Of a stretch of DNA of 38,779 nucleotides, positions 38,758-38,779 are shown piece after piece. The stretch is from positions 1 through 38,779 of the forward strand of contig JAQBXX010000011.1 in the NCBI GenBank assembly GCA_027624315.1, in the 5' to 3' direction. Numbering within the stretch: position 1 is the stretch's first letter; each line of letters starts with the position of its first letter. This DNA is from Pseudomonadota bacterium. Lineage in GTDB: Bacteria > Pseudomonadota > Gammaproteobacteria > SURF-13. Below the pieces are notes generated by a model. That model worked only from the letters and a program-made list of their open reading frames with translations. It was not told the DNA's origin and ran no database searches. Position numbers and translations under genes: made by a program.

Positions 38758-38779
38758 CTGAAATCAAACGCATCCGGGG

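Noticed and set aside
38724-38779. Possible plus-strand gene start MTKCKKRSMMLPEIKRIRG running off the window end
   Set aside because: No ribosome site, and it overlaps the cysE promoter and a terminator-like hairpin. Nineteen codons are too few to judge.

Overview
The window looks like chromosome of a gammaproteobacterium with moderately high GC. The evidence is a tyr-gly-thr tRNA array upstream of tuf, divergent guaB/xseA, the ndk-rlmN-pilF-rodZ-ispG-hisS-yfgM-bamB-der block, a System I (ccm) cytochrome c maturation cluster, a MlaA lipoprotein and a type IV pilus lipoprotein. I cannot name the genus. The host respires with c-type cytochromes and builds Fe-S clusters with a mixed Isc/Suf system.

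Layout. 1-645: start of tuf (EF-Tu) on the minus strand, preceded by tRNA-Thr(GGT), tRNA-Gly(TCC) and tRNA-Tyr(GTA) and a good sigma70 promoter with a GC-rich discriminator. 849-3196: a two-gene plus-strand module making UDP-glucuronate and UDP-galacturonate. 3184-4017: rlmJ. 4119-6690: a small accessory island with a RHH/MazF toxin-antitoxin pair whose toxin is frameshifted, a solitary CRISPR-repeat-like palindrome, a BrnT/BrnA pair, the tail of a REP-associated (IS200-like) transposase, and the truncated C-terminal half of a DUF262/GmrSD-type HNH restriction protein. 6697-10385: tadA, guaA and guaB on the minus strand. 10461-13690: xseA, an M23 peptidase and mlaA on the plus strand.

13833-29779 is one long minus-strand block read from ndk towards der: ndk, rlmN, pilF, rodZ, ispG, hisS, ccmABCDEFGHI, yfgM, bamB, der. 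The nine ccm genes sit inside a block that in Escherichia coli runs directly from hisS to yfgM. 29873-38641 is a minus-strand sulfur and Fe-S cluster region read as cysE, iscR, iscS, sufA, sufB, sufC, sufD, sufS, sufU, nfu. It combines cysteine supply (CysE), two cysteine desulfurases, two scaffolds or carriers and the SufBCD machine under an IscR with all its cluster ligands. Four sequences resembling IscR type 1 boxes lie before cysE, iscR and sufB.

Repeats are prominent. Degenerate 7-mer repeats of the GAGTAGC/GAGTGGC type form palindromic elements ending in CAGT/ACTG. They lie between the tRNA genes and immediately upstream of the start codons of guaA, hisS and, as a relic, der. Separate GC-rich hairpin repeats lie next to tadA, the M23 peptidase, mlaA and ccmC. 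The most unusual points are the IscR-box-rich cysE/isc/suf cluster, the start-codon-adjacent repeats, the decayed defence/toxin island, and the ccm cluster embedded in the ndk-der block.
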